Shown here piece by piece: positions 34,141-43,808 of a DNA stretch of 64,000 nucleotides (within the stretch, counting starts at the first letter, position 1; every line of letters starts with the position of its first letter). The notes under the pieces were generated by a model. The model searched no databases and was not told the DNA's origin. It worked only from the letters and a program-made list of their open reading frames with translations. The DNA is from Pyrrhosoma nymphula. Taxonomy: Eukaryota > Arthropoda > Insecta > Odonata > Coenagrionidae. The stretch spans positions 12,992,868 to 13,056,867 of the forward strand of contig OY754331.1 in assembly GCA_963573305.1 (NCBI GenBank). Reading direction: 5' to 3'. The position numbers and the translations under genes are program-made.

Positions 34141-34499
34141 TTCCAGTGTCCTAGGTGTACAAAAAAATTCGTATCTCCTGTCGTACTTAAAGTACCACTT
34201 TGAAAGTTGGTACATATATTAATGAAATATGTATGTTGTTAAAAAAAAATCAAGAAAAATAAAATATCCGATTTTTCACAATTCAAGGTCAAACTATGTT
34301 GACCTTGACCTTTGACCAATTATTATTTTTAACCTCAACATGTTACATATCAAATGAAAGGCAATATTAGGAGCTTTAAAAGGACACCACACACAACTCT
34401 CTAAGTATGTTGGTATCAGAGTTACGATAATTCAATCAAAATCGCAAAGGGTGAGGTAAATTTTACCATTTTTTTGGTTGATTTGACGTGGAATGACCC
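34141..34499 (-). repeat. right terminal inverted repeat
   Basis: The reverse complement matches the left TIR from its terminus to CACTGGAAA. About 120 bases near the outer end of the left TIR (within 28217-28370) are missing here, and scattered substitutions show that the two arms have diverged, so the insertion is not recent. Confidence 0.88.
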
Positions 34500-34503
34500 G
34501 GCT
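34500..34503 (+). repeat. putative 4-bp target duplication (right)
   Basis: GGCT, matching 28173-28176. Confidence 0.55.
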
Positions 34504-35640
34504 GCCTCCTTGAAGGTCACGTTAACGTTCGAAAGATGAACCAGCAATGAAGGCGTTTCTATCCTCTATAGAGGAATGGTTCTCTTCGATTGCTATTCTC
34601 TTTCACGGAATGATCCGGTCTTGCGTTACTAGCATTATTTGCAATGCCCAATATGAAGGGAATATTATAAATTAATTACTTAGTAGTTGGGAATCCTCAG
34701 TATTTACAAACAAGGGTATGCTTCAATTTTTGGGCCGCCAAGCGTTTGAACCCTTATTACATTCCCACTTTTTTTTATCGGTATTTTATATATTTTCCGT
34801 GAGGGCATTGAGGTTCGGTATTGTTTTATGCTTCAAATGTGGGTACTTCAAAGATTCAGTTAACGTGAATTTTTATATAGCTATGGAATACGCTATACTC
34901 TGATATGTAAGAGCAGTAATATATTATTAAATCTGAATATGAAACCGAGCTATGAAGGAATAGGGCGAGAACAGAGGGAATATGCTGGATATAAAATTAA
35001 TTAAAATATTGATGTATGGATGAAAAAGATGATTTTAGCACAGCAATATTACAAACTTAAGATTGGGATGTTAAAGGGGCTCAAAGGGGAATAAACCACA
35101 AATAGAAATTGATGGATTAAATAACTCAGAAGCTGAGTTATTATAGTTTATGAATACTGCGGGTACACGTCAGGGATATTATCAGAGGAGTTCAGTAAAC
35201 ATTCTTGCACATCGAAAGGCTTAGAAGTATGATTTGCTAAAATTGAATGGTTCTGAAGTATTAGGGTGGGGATTAAATTGTATGAAGTAGGCTTTTGGCT
35301 AGGTAGTACACTTAGAAAGTTATTCTGGTCATAATAATAAATACCATGAGAGAAGATAAAGACTAAATTGAGTAGCGAGCTTTGTCAGGAGTCACAAGCC
35401 TAAAAAAAGCAGGGATGACAAAGGAAAGAAAGACAGTAGAACATTTTAACTACTTTTGAGTATTTAACTTGTTCTAATAACTCTTTTTTCCGCAGCTTTT
35501 ACCGATTTGGGATCACTGCGAGACGTGGGGATTTGGGAAAATATCTGATGCTTACTTCTAATTCAAATATGCCATTCTTTGTGGTATCACATGTGTTCGT
35601 TGGTTCAATGCGCGATAAAAGACTGCTAATCAGCTTGTGG
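34504..35640. other. AT-rich background downstream of the transposon
   Basis: No gene recognised. An acceptor-like CTCTTTTTTCCGCAG at about 35481-35495 precedes an open stretch, but I cannot support an exon there. Confidence 0.45.
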
Positions 35641-36069
35641 AGCTTAACGAATATTGAAATATTTGAAGCTTTTCCTGTGAATTTCCAATGTTACCCCTCT
35701 TGGGCTTCCCACCATGGTGTAATCTCCACAAAGGCGAACGTTTCGATTGAAGACTTTCCTGTCATCAGTAGAGTCATTGGTGACAAGCAGTCTCGATTGG
35801 AATGGAATATACGGATGGACAGTACTAAATATAAGTCTAAGCTCTCCTTTAATAAACATCATATTAAATATAAAAACCAGTTTTACCAAGCAACAACCAC
35901 CGTCAGAAGTAAGAATACATTTTTTTCTCCTTGGAGTCCTGTTTGACCCATGGCGGAGACTGTGGGACCTAATTTGGAAAATTCCATACTGATCTAATGA
36001 AGAGAATGTCCGGGGGCAATGTGAGGAGTGGAATGATTTATCAGTTTGACAAATGTCCTCAAGGACCAA
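35641..36069 (-). repeat. decayed retroelement-like segment with CTGATGA...CGAAAC core
   Basis: The minus strand reads CTGATGA (35768-35762), 16 bases, then CGAAAC (35745-35740) and CTTTGTGGAGATTACACCAT, GGTGGGAAGCCCAAGAGG. I recall related strings from 3' regions of arthropod retroelements. The order CTGATGA-helix-CGAAAC matches the conserved core of hammerhead ribozymes, though the intervening helix II is poor here. The overlapping 137-codon (plus) and 141-codon (minus) frames are readings of this segment and are not supported as genes. Confidence 0.4.
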
Positions 36070-39000
36070 GAGGGATCAGAGTTGCCTCATGTGATTTATT
36101 GTAAAATTATGACTTGTGAGGATAATGGAAATAGTGAAAAGAACTGATGCTGGGAAGCTGATGGGAGGAAGATGGTGGGAACGAGAGCTTTTAAAGAGGA
36201 TGGAAGAGAAACATACTAAACGTGATCATGAAGATAACAAGGCCTTATGTATTTTCACAAAATTGAGTTGATAATGCTCAATGGTGATAAACATGGTGAC
36301 ATTCACCTCGAAACACATATGCAAAGATGATGAGGAACGTTTACTATACACTCGGGGAGAAGAATCTTCCAAGAATTGAAAGATATCCATATCCGGGTGT
36401 AATAGGTCAAGCCTGAAGAAACATGAAAAAATAAGAGAAAATATTAAGGAAACAAGATATTGCAGGAAAGCTAGGGAACGTTTGGATAACATTTTGAAAA
36501 GGAAGATGTTAAGGATAACGGAAATACTAAATCCACAGAAGTTAGATGTAGATGGTTGCGATTGTTTCATAAATGGGGAAGCGGCGTAAAGTAAAGAGGG
36601 GAAGGTGGTAAAAAATAAGCATTTTATTTGGGGTGAATGGAAGGGCAAGGTGCGAATATTTGAAGAAATTACACTGGTGTTAGACAATTGGCATGCGATG
36701 TCGAGAGTCATGAGAGTAGGTGGCGGTACATGTTACATGGTATGTTTTTTCTAATTCTCCTCTAATTGAGAGTATAATAAAAACGTAATTTAACAGGTTA
36801 AGATTACTAAAAACATTACACGTATTACATGAATGCATTTTAAAGGTATTTATCGTCTAAAGGCTTACAAATAAATTATAATTACGTCCACAACATGCTA
36901 GTCAATAGTTTATTAGGTATAATTACCGATGTCACTCTTCAGCGTAACATGAGCCTAGGAGAGAGAGAAAGAGAGTCAACGATTTGGAAAGGTAGGCTTT
37001 AACCATGAAATTTTAATGTCGATAGTCATCGGTCACTCATGCCTGAAGTTCTTTATGCCACGACTGTAAACCACATTTACAGGACAGAGGAAAAGAGTAT
37101 TTTCGAGGCCTATCAACTAGGTCAGCAAGCACAGCAGTACGAGATCTGCTGAGAAAATCTCAGTTTTTTAAATTATTGTAATTTATATTTATTTCGTTCA
37201 AAAGGATGTCCTCTGGTACATATACTCTTATTGGACTAAATATAGTTATTTAAATGAGAAGAAAATCGTTAAAGAAAAATACAATGAGGCAAATCAAAGT
37301 GATTGTAAAAAACAACCGCAACATTTACAGAAATAAAGCATAGTTTTGAAAATTACAAAACTTTGATAGTTGTTTAAAAGAAAATCTTAACTAAAAATAG
37401 TTTTTACAACAAAAATGAAAAAAAAAGGAAATATTCATAACAAAATAGCTAGTATAGTTAAATTTAAAGTTATATGTACTAATAATTATTTACTAATTAT
37501 TTTTTCTGATTTTCATTCAGAATATATATTTTCCACAGCCATTTTAAAACTCGTTTTTGGAAATACTTACTATGACGATACTGAATTACTTGACTGTCGC
37601 CTCAATCACGTTAAGACAAAGTATTCTACACTCCAAAAGGTTACTTGAATATGGTCCGACCAGCTACACTTTGGGGATATTTCCTTGGGGGGGGGGGATT
37701 TGGGAGGCGTGGATACGCCATGGAACCTCGGTAGGGGTCGGATGGAATGGCTGCGGGGTGCCAGACAATAACACAATAACAGCGACCACCCTGGACGTGA
37801 ACAAGGAACGAAAGGTTATCCCAGTCAATTTATCGTCGATAGTAAATTCGAAGGTGGTGCAATAATACAGCTACGTTCAATATAGCGAACGGGTGGGGAT
37901 GATACGTGGAAGGATGAAAGATAAATGCTGCTGGAAGAATATTAGGGCTGAGGTTGAAGCGAGGTGGGGCAAACTCCAGAGGAATCTCCTGTACTCGTCA
38001 AATGGGAGTTATCGAAGCGTATGTCAAGCGTATGGATCAAAGGAATTGACTCCTTGAGGGTAAACCGCAACGTTATTGCCTGTCCAAGATATTTTGATCC
38101 TGTAAAATTAAACATTTTGCTGAAGGCACTGCTCTCTTGCATCAATTTTCCCAAAAGATATCCCATTGAAGGAAAAAACACGTTTAAACTACTGTTTTTC
38201 TCAAAACTCCGAAAAAAATAATAATATGTGCATTCAAATTTAGTATGAAAGATACATTGTCATAGGGCAGTGCTGAAAAATGATTATAAATGTTTTCATG
38301 GAATTAGGTCGTATTACAGAAGATGTTTGGCTTTTCCAGCTGAACATACCTGGATTTTATCTTGCCATACAGGATTAGATTTGAATGGGCCTGACGGTGG
38401 CCATACTTTTAGATAAATAGTGATTTTAACTAACGAAAAATTCTCAGCTTCAATTTTCTGATAAAATTGAAGTTGGGTGCACAGCCAAAATACATATATA
38501 ACATGTGGTCAAATTCAAGAATGGTGTCTAAAAAGAGCTTCATTTTTATGTGATATGAATAATTTCTTCACTATTTTAGAAAATAGCACGTACGAATGTT
38601 TTTTTCGTGGATTTCAGTTACTCCGTAATTCAAAAATATTGTACTAACCATCTCGGTCATTGTATCAAGAGGTACACCTAAGTAATTCAGTTTTTTATTT
38701 GCCACCACACCTACGGACACTCTAACCGATGTTTACAATGCTTATTATTATGCAACGAAGATGAAACAAATATTTACATCGTGGCAGACCATTGCCTGAA
38801 TAGAGCTTGCCCGTTTTGAAAATTTTCTTTGGTAACTTCATCGTAAAATTCAAAAAGTGCATGCAGTGGCCAGTTTCCTATTCAAATACCCAGAAACATC
38901 CACGCCACCGACAACAACGTCGATAGTAAAAAACATTGTGATTTGCTAATCCTGAGAAGCATTCATAACAAAGCATAAGTGAAAGATATCGGATCATTCT

Positions 39001-39403
39001 TTTAAAATACAAATCGGCTCTATATAAGTTAATTCCATATCAACCAAGAATGGGTCATATCCCAGCATATTTTATTGCATTCACATTACATAATCATGTA
39101 CATATTGTCGTATTAATCACCCCATCACATATATATTTCGAGAAAAATACATTTGGCGTAAGTCCAAGGATGTGGAACAGATTAAGGACGCATGCCAAGG
39201 TACCACTGATAATTCCCCCTTGATGTTTATTTAACTATTAGATCTTTTTGATGGTTTAAATTTAACTCCGGCAAGCATTTTTTAACCATGGCTGCTTGCT
39301 TCAGAAATTGTTTGAGCCAAAGTAAAGTTTATCTAATTATAGTTTGCGATTTACAACTGTGTGTGCTGAGTGACTGCAATTATATCTTTTTTCTCTTTTA
39401 CAG
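36070..39403. other. AT-rich background
   Basis: No gene recognised. A 10-G homopolymer lies at 37688-37697. A 161-codon minus-strand frame at 36226-36711 is serine/phenylalanine/leucine-rich with no domain that I recognise. The stretch 39382-39403 (TTTTTTCTCTTTTACAG) is a strong splice-acceptor-like signal. Confidence 0.45.
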
Positions 39404-39475
39404 GTGAGTTCTTCGGAAATATGCTCGAGTACATGATGCTGAAGGGATATTTACAAATGAAAATCATACTAAAAG
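39404..39475 (+). CDS. possible 72-nt cassette exon, function unknown
   Basis: The segment is bounded by TTTTTTCTCTTTTACAG on the left and AAAAG|GTGGGC on the right. It is 72 bases long, open in the phase that splits a Gly codon at both junctions (phase 1-1), so it could be skipped or included without changing frame. The 24-residue peptide contains GEFFGNMLEYMML then KGYLQMKIILK, an amphipathic run with a basic end, unlike the surrounding AT-driven frames. I do not recognise the protein. The donor GTGGGC is weaker than consensus, and an ATG-opened longer frame continues on both sides, so a chance match is possible. Confidence 0.3.
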
Positions 39476-39861
39476 GTGGGCATAATTTAGGCTTTTTCTA
39501 TAGGTGTATATTTCATATTCGAAATACTAGTCTGCAACGAAATACACGTCTACAAACGTGTTGTGAACAGTTAATATGTTTGTTCTATTAGTTTATAAAC
39601 TTCATTTACTAATTTTATAATCGAAGAAAAATTATGTGTAATTAATCATCATTGATCATATTATATACAAATAAATTATTAGTACCTACTAAATGAAACA
39701 ATACTTCCCCCACCGGGTGTCCGAAACTTCTGAAAGTCAGCCTAGAGAAAATAGCCTCAGATTGTTAAATGGGAATTTATTGCTTCCCTAGTTGCTTGCT
39801 TAGACATGCTGAATTATAAGTTGCACAGATTATAATTCATATGTAAGAACGAAGGTTTATG

Positions 39862-39959
39862 ATGAACTTCTTCATTTTTTCGGGTTCTACCGCGTTGGTT
39901 GCTGTGGTGATGACCACAGCAACCAACGCGGTAGAACCCGAAAAAATGAAGAAGTTCAT
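39862..39959. repeat. perfect 47-bp-arm hairpin
   Basis: 39862-39908 (ATGAACTTCTTCATTTTTTC, GGGTTCTACCGCGTTGGTTG, CTGTGGT) is the exact reverse complement of 39913-39959. The loop is four bases (GATG). The arms are GC-richer in the centre than the surrounding AT-rich DNA. It could be a fold-back end of a mobile element or a small-RNA precursor. No tandem or dispersed partner was found in this window. Confidence 0.93.
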
Positions 39960-40495
39960 TATAATTTATATACCTATACTGTTAATAGAATTCTGATAAA
40001 CGTAAAACCAATTACTTACTAATACGCTGAAATCAAATCTACTCTGCAAGATATTTTTAAAGACTTAAATCACCTTCGCCCGTTCATTAATTTCATACCA
40101 AAAGGATGAGTTCCCTGTTTTTAAGACTGTTTTAGAATATTACGTAAATTCTGGCCGTCAGGATAGTTAAAGGAGTTTTCATCTGACCATGTTCCTGAAT
40201 CAAAACTTCGCTTCTCTTCTGTTTGGTGAAATTTGTAGAGTATTGTGATGATACACAACCATTCGTGCAAGCCAACGTTCGTCAATGACCAAGAAGTTCA
40301 GTCAATCATCAAATATCCCATCTCAAAGGCTTAGACTAATCATCAGTGAAAGAAATATTTTTCAAACGTGTGAAATAATTAGGTTTGATTTGTCAGTAGC
40401 TAATACGAGCTAACCATTATAAGAGGACACTTATAATGCTAACCAAGACTAAAACTTAGAAGTTTAAGCATGTTCATTTTAAAAGCCTTCATCCT
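39960..40495. other. AT-rich background
   Basis: No gene or further repeat recognised. Confidence 0.5.
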
Positions 40496-40499
40496 TCGG

Positions 40500-40733
40500 C
40501 CAGGACTTAACTCCTCGCTTAAAAGTAAAGTCCTCGTCTGCTATTCAGAAGGTCGCGGGATAGAGTCCAACCTGAGTCGGTTTTTCGTATACCCAGGGAA
40601 TTGGTGTTTCTGTCAAGTTCTGGTGGTTAGACCCCTGAGAAAACTGAAGACAAGACATTGACTTATCGGGATCACAGGAACATACGGACCACCAGAATCG
40701 TCCGAGAGCAAAATAAAAATAAATAAACAAAGA
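40500..40733 (+). mobile_element. decayed tRNA-type SINE (tentative)
   Basis: GTCCTCGTCTGCTATTCAGA followed by AGGTCGCGGGATAGAGTCCAACC (about 40531-40573) resembles the anticodon and T-arms of a tRNA, but with a mutated B box (GATAGAGTCC instead of GGTTCGAGTCC). About 140 bases of body follow, and the copy ends in an A-rich tail AAAATAAAAATAAATAAAC (about 40712-40730). That is SINE organisation, but no target duplication or second copy is visible. Confidence 0.35.
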
Positions 40734-41079
40734 TATAGTTCGCAGTTGAACGGAGAGGTGCGGTATCCTGTTTTCCAAAAGCATCTTCGGAAATCAACCT
40801 CGAGTTATCATTGCTTGAAGCAATAGCAAGGTGACACACCTATCCTGCGATAAAATGATCCGTGTACGATTTCCTGTCAGATGAAAAAATAATTTTTTTC
40901 TTGGTGAAATTTCTCTCTTTCGTGTCATTACTTAGAACTTTCACCCTCGATTATGGTGGCCGTTTAGTTATTTTTCTGCCATAATGTTGGTCACATAAGT
41001 CGATACCAGTTCCTACATTTATTTATTTATCAATAAAGGAAGAAAGCAGTTGAGTTTAACCTCCTTACCGGGAGGAGAT
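40734..41079. other. background
   Basis: No gene recognised. Short hairpin CCTCCTTACCGGGAGG at about 41061-41076. Confidence 0.4.
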
Positions 41080-41233
41080 ATTTTTGTCTCCGCTTAGGGA
41101 GCGAGCACACCGCACGCGTGCCGACGATGCGGAGATTTTTTTATCCAGTCCTCGCGCGCGCAGCCTTTCGACGGACCCTCAACCCCTCCTTCCATGCCCC
41201 CTTTGGCATCTCTGGACGCGAGTTGGTTTTGTG

Positions 41234-41270
<37 letters not shown>

Positions 41271-41480
41271 GTCCTTGTATCCTTGCGTGCGGACGAGGGT
41301 AGCATCTCGTTAAAAAATACTCGTGAATAAAATAAAAGAGAGTGGTAAAAAGGGAAGGGCAGAAGGAAAAAAAAGGTAAAAAGTTTTGACCCCAGCGCAG
41401 CAGCGCAACAACGCCGGTTGCGTTTTTATTTTTAAAGAGGAAAGAGTCCTCTCTCTCTCTCTCTGTGTCTCTCTCTCTCT

Positions 41481-41534
<54 letters not shown>

Positions 41535-41740
41535 CTCTCACTCTGCCCTGTTCTGCGCTTGAACCTCGTGGCTTTATTTTCGGGAGAGAGAAAGAGTCGA
41601 CTTGCTGCAGATATGGAGGGAAGGGGTGGGGGGGGTAAGGGATTTGTTATTTCCTGCGGGAAGGACTTAAGGCACGCAGCATCGAAGCTAAGGGTTGTGA
41701 GGGGGTCCTGTGCGGAGGTCACGGGAGATGGGTGAGGGAA
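41080..41740. other. CpG-rich island with two (CT)n tracts
   Basis: CpG-rich at 41090-41230 (CGCACGCGTGCCGACG, CTCGCGCGCGCAG). A pure (CT)n run lies at 41238-41266 and a CT/GTGTCT-interrupted run at 41447-41540. Long (CT)n/(GA)n next to CpG-rich DNA is common at arthropod promoters, where GAGA-factor-type proteins bind. This is only suggestive. Serine/leucine and arginine/glutamate repeat frames on either strand are artefacts of the (CT)n. Confidence 0.45.
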
Positions 41741-42654
41741 AACATTTGCAAAAGGTAGGATGGAGACCCTGAAGATTTTTCTGGGAAATGAAACGATGGC
41801 CGGAAGAACAAGGATGAGATGGTCTTTATGGCAACAGGGATTTTATATCGCTGCGTAGAAATAGGGATGAGCCATCAGAAGTCCAGAAGGATTATGTTTT
41901 ACCACACATCGCACATTTACAAGAGGCTCTGAGAACTTCATTTTTCTGCTCTGAAAAGGCTTTCCTATGGGAGCGAATTGGTTCTGGTACATCCAAGAAG
42001 CAATCTGTATATCAACGGCTGAATCCGGCTGGATCCCTTGAAAGGTCATGTCTACTCCTCCATGAGGCATATTCTCCGAAGTTGAAAGAATCTGAGCCTA
42101 CGAGCGCCAAACAATCTCTTTGAAGGCTTTATTTATGAGCAAATATTTTGAGTATTTGAATTTAGAACTGCCATAATAATTCGAAATTTTATTTATAACT
42201 AGACGGGGGTTCCCGTTGAATTTAGAAGGGAAGACAAATTTATAATTGATGTATGGTATTGAAAAAATCCTTTCAATGTTATACTTTAAATTCAATTAAA
42301 ATTCAGAAGTTATTAATCAATCATAGGGTGGTGGTTGGGGTGAAAAAATGCCCCCAAGAAAATCTCACTGTAATTCTGTATTCATCACTTAACCTATGGT
42401 AGTAAGGCAGAAGGTATAAGTTCTCATTTAAATCTTATGCTGCTTGCCAAGAAAATTAAGTTATTGCAATGGAAAAAAATGAACCTTTTGAAGACCTTAT
42501 TGATTGAAAACGTAACCTTCAAGCAATAAAGGAACGCATAGGATAAGATAAATTGTATTTAAAAGTTTGGTTAAAATTTTGTATTATTTTAGTTATCTTA
42601 TGGTGAAAATGGAATGAATTCCTATATCTTACATGTATGTATATCCTACACGCC
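41741..42654. other. AT-rich background
   Basis: No gene recognised. Confidence 0.5.
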
Positions 42655-43000
42655 ATTCCCCTACTGGGTAGGCACAGTCAAAACATTTATACTCTCGGAT
42701 ATATTCCTACAAACCTGACTCTGCGTTAATAATTTCCTCCACAAAACTCTATTCTTGTAAACCTCTTTTGCTTCGGTTATCTCATACATTGCTTCATGCA
42801 CGCCATACTGCTCCTACGATTCACAATATTCCTCCCCCTAAGAGTTTATTCAATCACATTAACCCATGAATTTCTAGGTCAGTCCCTTCATCACGCACCA
42901 TTCATTCCACTCGCATATATCTCTTTCGTTATTCGACACTCATCCATTCTCTCGACATGGCCAAACCAACGATGAACATTCCTTTTTTATGTTTACTGTA
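42655..43000 (-). pseudogene. 3' end of a non-LTR retrotransposon ORF2 (decayed)
   Basis: On the minus strand from about 42985 the frame reads HRWFGHVERMDECRITKEIY, followed in shifted frames by VNVIE, EAMYEITEAKEVYKNRVLW and a run to about 42660. This is the characteristic C-terminal tail of insect LINE polyproteins (W.GH..RM, then A...V..R..W). Stops and frameshifts are frequent. The copy ends downstream in ATACATACATG, which may be its tail. Only about 340 bases remain, a 5'-truncated copy. Confidence 0.7.
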
Positions 43001-43590
43001 GCACCCAATTAACATTCTTATATTACCCACTCATTTGTAATCCTATATACCTACTTTTGCCATTAGCAATTCTAAGGTAGGTATACGTCGTGTCGTGCCA
43101 TACCCCACTAAAAATGATCGCGTTGATTTGTTTTAAATCAATGTTTCGTTATTCTTAGTTTTTCTTAATCATTTTGATGGTTGTTTCACTTATTTTAGTT
43201 ATAAATTATAATTTTATTGATATTTTAAAAGAAATGCTGCTTTGAAAATTGTTGGATGTTTATTTTTTGGAAAGGGTTGTTAAGATGTTGTTTTAAAGAA
43301 GGAAAGAAGGGATTATTGGGTGAGAGACTGAAGCGAAAGCATCGAGGATGCATTTGTCTCAAATGAAGAAGAGTTTTGAACTTTGGAACGTGAGTAAATA
43401 ATTCAAACAGGGTCAAGACATCACATTACTCAACTCCCACGGCGTTTAGCCCACTGTAATCCCTATCCTGATATATACCCAGTTTTCGCTGCCGTGTAAT
43501 CATGTCGGGAGGATTTAAATTTTGTACACTGCGTTCAATTCCTTAGGAAACACTCATCCCTTGATATATTCCTTGGTATGCTCAACATGC
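43001..43590. other. AT-rich background
   Basis: No gene or repeat recognised. Confidence 0.45.
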
Positions 43591-43591
43591 T

Positions 43592-43808
43592 ATAGGTGTA
43601 GCGAAACTTGGTGGAACTCGCTTGTGATGAGCAAGACGCAAATGAGAGGAAAGCATACACTAGATGTTGGTTGAAGAGGCCGAGCCTTTTTCTATAGGAC
43701 CCTGCGGTACTCCTTCTATAACTTTGCCCGCTCATCAAAGTTTGATTTTTGGTCAGTGTCCTCTTATCCTCCGCTGGCGAGTGCCACCAAGTTTCGCTAT
43801 ACCTATAC
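43592..43808. repeat. imperfect inverted repeat, ~32-bp arms
   Basis: CTATAGGTGTAGCGAAACTT plus GGTGGAACTCGC (about 43592-43623) is the near reverse complement of GCGAGTGCCACCAAGTTTCG plus CTATACCTATA (about 43776-43806). About 150 bases lie between the arms. The origin is unknown; possibly two inverted remnants of one dispersed repeat. Confidence 0.65.

Larger units (their letters stand above)
28177..34499 (-). mobile_element. 6.3-kb DNA transposon with long terminal inverted repeats
   Basis: The ends are inverted copies: the left end starts GGGTCATTCCATGTCAAATC at 28177 and the right end, read inward on the minus strand, starts GGGTCATTCCACGTCAAATC at 34499. Similarity continues for about 477 bases on the left (28177-28653) and 359 on the right (34141-34499), the right copy lacking about 120 internal bases. 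GGCT precedes the left end (28173-28176) and follows the right end (34500-34503), consistent with a 4-bp target-site duplication. The interior carries one broken minus-strand transposase-like gene (28774-31119) and, between it and the right TIR, nested fold-back and (TA)n-rich insertions (31.4-33.5 kb). I recognise the protein family as a common uncharacterised arthropod transposon protein but cannot safely name the superfamily. Confidence 0.88.

Noticed and set aside
35533..35946. 137-codon plus-strand frame and 141-codon minus-strand frame
   Set aside because: They overlap on opposite strands across a dispersed retroelement-like segment. No domain is recognisable.
36226..36711. 161-codon minus-strand frame
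   Set aside because: Serine/phenylalanine-rich, with no domain, no splice context and no repeats of the kind seen in insect genes.
41179..41722. Arginine/glutamate- and serine/leucine-repeat frames
   Set aside because: Readings of (CT)n/(GA)n tracts, present on both strands.
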